Source of the DNA: Chloroflexota bacterium
GTDB taxonomy: Bacteria > Chloroflexota > UBA6077 > CF-72
Length of the DNA: 7,537 bases
Reading direction: 5' to 3'
Assembly: GCA_019242065.1 (NCBI GenBank)
Contig: JAFAWJ010000599.1
Location: 1-7,537 of the forward strand
The notes under the pieces are model-generated. The model saw only the letters and a list, made by a program, of their open reading frames with translations, made no database searches and had not been told where the DNA came from. A program made the position numbers and the translations under genes. Positions 7,055 to 7,537 of the stretch are shown one piece after another. Numbering within the stretch: position 1 is the first letter of the stretch; each line of letters starts with the position of its first letter.

Positions 7055-7072
7055 TCCTTTGAAGGTTAGGAG

Positions 7073-7096
7073 GGAACTCGCGCATGCGCGAGTTCC
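7073..7096. repeat. 24-bp perfect palindrome 1 (GCATGC core), possible terminator stem
   Basis: Half-site GGAACTCGCGCA followed by its exact reverse complement, centre at 7084.5. It begins 18 bp after the stop of the MetE-like gene, so in RNA it could form a strong hairpin that stops transcription or protects the 3' end. The following bases (TGACC) lack a T-run, so it is not a standard Rho-independent terminator. It lies outside the inverted-repeat arm as far as the window shows. Confidence 0.85.
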
Positions 7097-7098
7097 TG

Positions 7099-7120
7099 AC
7101 CAGGGCGCATGCGCCCTGGT
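7099..7120. repeat. 22-bp perfect palindrome 2 (GCATGC core)
   Basis: Half-site ACCAGGGCGCA followed by its exact reverse complement, centre at 7109.5, 2 bp after palindrome 1. Its last 7 bp are the outer end of the left inverted-repeat arm. The matching ACCAGGG occupies 7531-7537 at the window's right edge, which suggests that a second copy continues beyond the window. Confidence 0.87.
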
Positions 7121-7121
7121 G

Positions 7122-7145
7122 CCCAGCGGTGCATGCACCGCTGGG
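7122..7145. repeat. 24-bp perfect palindrome 3, left copy (GCATGC core)
   Basis: Half-site CCCAGCGGTGCA followed by its exact reverse complement, centre at 7133.5, 1 bp after palindrome 2. It lies inside the left inverted-repeat arm, and an identical copy is at 7506-7529. The three palindromes share only the core, while their flanks differ (CGCG, GCGCC, GTGCACC types), so they are not simple copies of one another. Confidence 0.88.
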
Positions 7146-7163
7146 TGCTAACGCAACGGGTCA

Positions 7164-7180
7164 GGGGGCCTGCGGCCCCC
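7164..7180. repeat. G/C hairpin inside the left arm
   Basis: A 7-bp stem of GGGGGCC with GGCCCCC and a TGC loop. The same structure recurs at 7471-7487 in the right arm. It is very stable as RNA or single-stranded DNA, but there is no T-tail to make it an intrinsic terminator. Confidence 0.7.
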
Positions 7181-7230
7181 CGCCGCCAGTCGCTGCGCTC
7201 CTTCCCGCGGCGACCCCCCGCGACCGTGCT

Positions 7231-7420
7231 GTCCGCGTCTGATCGGTCCGGTAACCGCCCTCGGCTTGCGATTCGAGAGCGTTCTACACGTACGTCGGCC
7301 GCCGATTGTCAGTCTAGGAAACACATTCCTCTATACCACTCCGGTGACAGTTGGGATGCTGTCAGCAGGTAAGCCGAAACGTAGAAAGGGACGGGCTCCA
7401 CCCAATCGCCAGCCGCGGCT
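7231..7420. other. 190-bp spacer between the inverted-repeat arms
   Basis: The composition is less extreme than in the arms. Small stems are visible: AGGAA/TTCCT (7316-7320 with 7326-7330, loop ACACA) and TGACAG/CTGTCA (7345-7350 with 7359-7364, 8-nt loop). TTCTAC near the left and GTAGAA near the right (about 7382-7386) add weak inner symmetry. There is no plausible ORF with a ribosome site and no tRNA fold. It could be the core of a non-autonomous element or the loop of a structured RNA. Confidence 0.5.
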
Positions 7421-7537
7421 AGCACGGTCGCGGGGGGTCGCCGCGGGAAGGAGCGCAGCGACTGGCGGCGGGGGGCCGCAGGCCCCCTGACCCGTTGCGT
7501 TAGCACCCAGCGGTGCATGCACCGCTGGGCACCAGGG
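7421..7537. repeat. Right arm of the perfect 117-bp inverted repeat (runs to the window edge)
   Basis: Exact reverse complement of 7114-7230. It holds the second copies of the G/C hairpin (7471-7487) and palindrome 3 (7506-7529), and ends in ACCAGGG, the first part of palindrome 2. Because the match is still perfect at the last base, the true outer end is not visible. No target-site duplication can be assessed from this side. Confidence 0.92.

Larger units (their letters stand above)
7114..7230. repeat. Left arm of a perfect 117-bp inverted repeat
   Basis: This stretch is the exact reverse complement of 7421-7537, checked base by base with no mismatch. It contains half of palindrome 2, all of palindrome 3, a GGGGGCC/GGCCCCC hairpin (7164-7180, loop TGC) and a CGCCGC/GCGGCG pair (7181-7186 with 7207-7212). 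Inside the spacer the match decays at once, leaving only a few shared bases. The sharp inner boundary and perfect identity point to recent duplication, mobility, gene conversion or an assembly fold-back. Confidence 0.92.
7055..7537. other. Non-coding, repeat-rich region after the plus-strand operon
   Basis: No credible gene is seen in these 483 bp. Short open frames exist on both strands, but they lie in the inverted repeat, share identical shadow peptides and look like nothing known. The content is three palindromes (7073-7145), two arms of a 117-bp inverted repeat and a less GC-rich 190-bp spacer with small hairpins. I found no tRNA, no CRISPR-type spacing and no T-rich terminator tail. Confidence 0.75.

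Noticed and set aside
7073..7096. Standard Rho-independent terminator of the plus-strand operon
   Set aside because: The stem is strong but no T-run follows it on either strand, so it is recorded only as a palindrome with a possible role at the 3' end.
7073..7145. Possible CRISPR array from regularly spaced repeats
   Set aside because: The units differ in sequence outside GCATGC and have only 1-2 bp between them, so there are no spacers; no cas genes are visible.
7231..7420. Possible tRNA in the spacer, from a CTGACAA-like anticodon loop and TCGAATC-like segment on the minus strand
   Set aside because: The flanking bases do not form an anticodon stem, and no acceptor or D-arm pairing could be found.
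7109..7518. Two short ORFs on opposite strands sharing the same N-terminal peptide (CMHRWVLTQRVRG region)
   Set aside because: Their identity follows directly from the inverted repeat; there is no ribosome site or recognisable domain, and the peptides are Arg/Pro-rich in the manner of non-coding GC-rich DNA.

Overview
The window is GC-rich bacterial DNA carrying two divergent gene sets and ending in a repeat-rich non-coding stretch. The high GC, the lipoprotein with a long Ala/Pro/Ser linker and the tightly overlapping genes would suit a terrestrial Chloroflexota-like or similar high-GC lineage. That is only an impression: no rRNA or other taxonomic marker is present.

Minus-strand operon (5019 down to 1). 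Two RraA-family genes (4357-5019 and 3692-4360, ATGA overlap) come first. They are followed by a branched-chain-amino-acid-type (HAAT) ABC importer: a lipoprotein substrate-binding protein (2025-3617), LivH permease (1147-2019), LivM permease (110-1150) and the first 37 codons of a LivG-type ATPase (1-113). Gaps are 5 nt or overlaps throughout, except 74 nt before the binding protein.

Plus-strand operon (5070-7054). A 4,5-dihydroxyphthalate-decarboxylase-like protein overlaps by ATGA a short MetE C-terminal-like zinc protein. About 50 bp of divergent intergenic DNA separates the two operons, and no regulator gene is visible.

Read together, the genes suggest uptake plus catabolism of a small carboxylate or aromatic-derived compound. 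RraA-type HMG/CHA aldolases (4-hydroxy-4-methyl-2-oxoglutarate / 4-carboxy-4-hydroxy-2-oxoadipate) and 4,5-dihydroxyphthalate decarboxylase both belong to phthalate/protocatechuate breakdown, but the true substrate cannot be read from the sequence. Only one of the two RraA paralogues keeps the DX20RD catalytic motif; the other has Gly in place of the first Asp.

Right end (7055-7537). I see no gene here. There are three back-to-back 22-24 bp perfect palindromes, all centred on GCATGC, and a perfect 117-bp inverted repeat (7114-7230 and 7421-7537) around a 190-bp spacer. The repeat runs into the window edge and may continue. It could be a MITE-like element, a structured RNA or DNA element, or an assembly fold-back.
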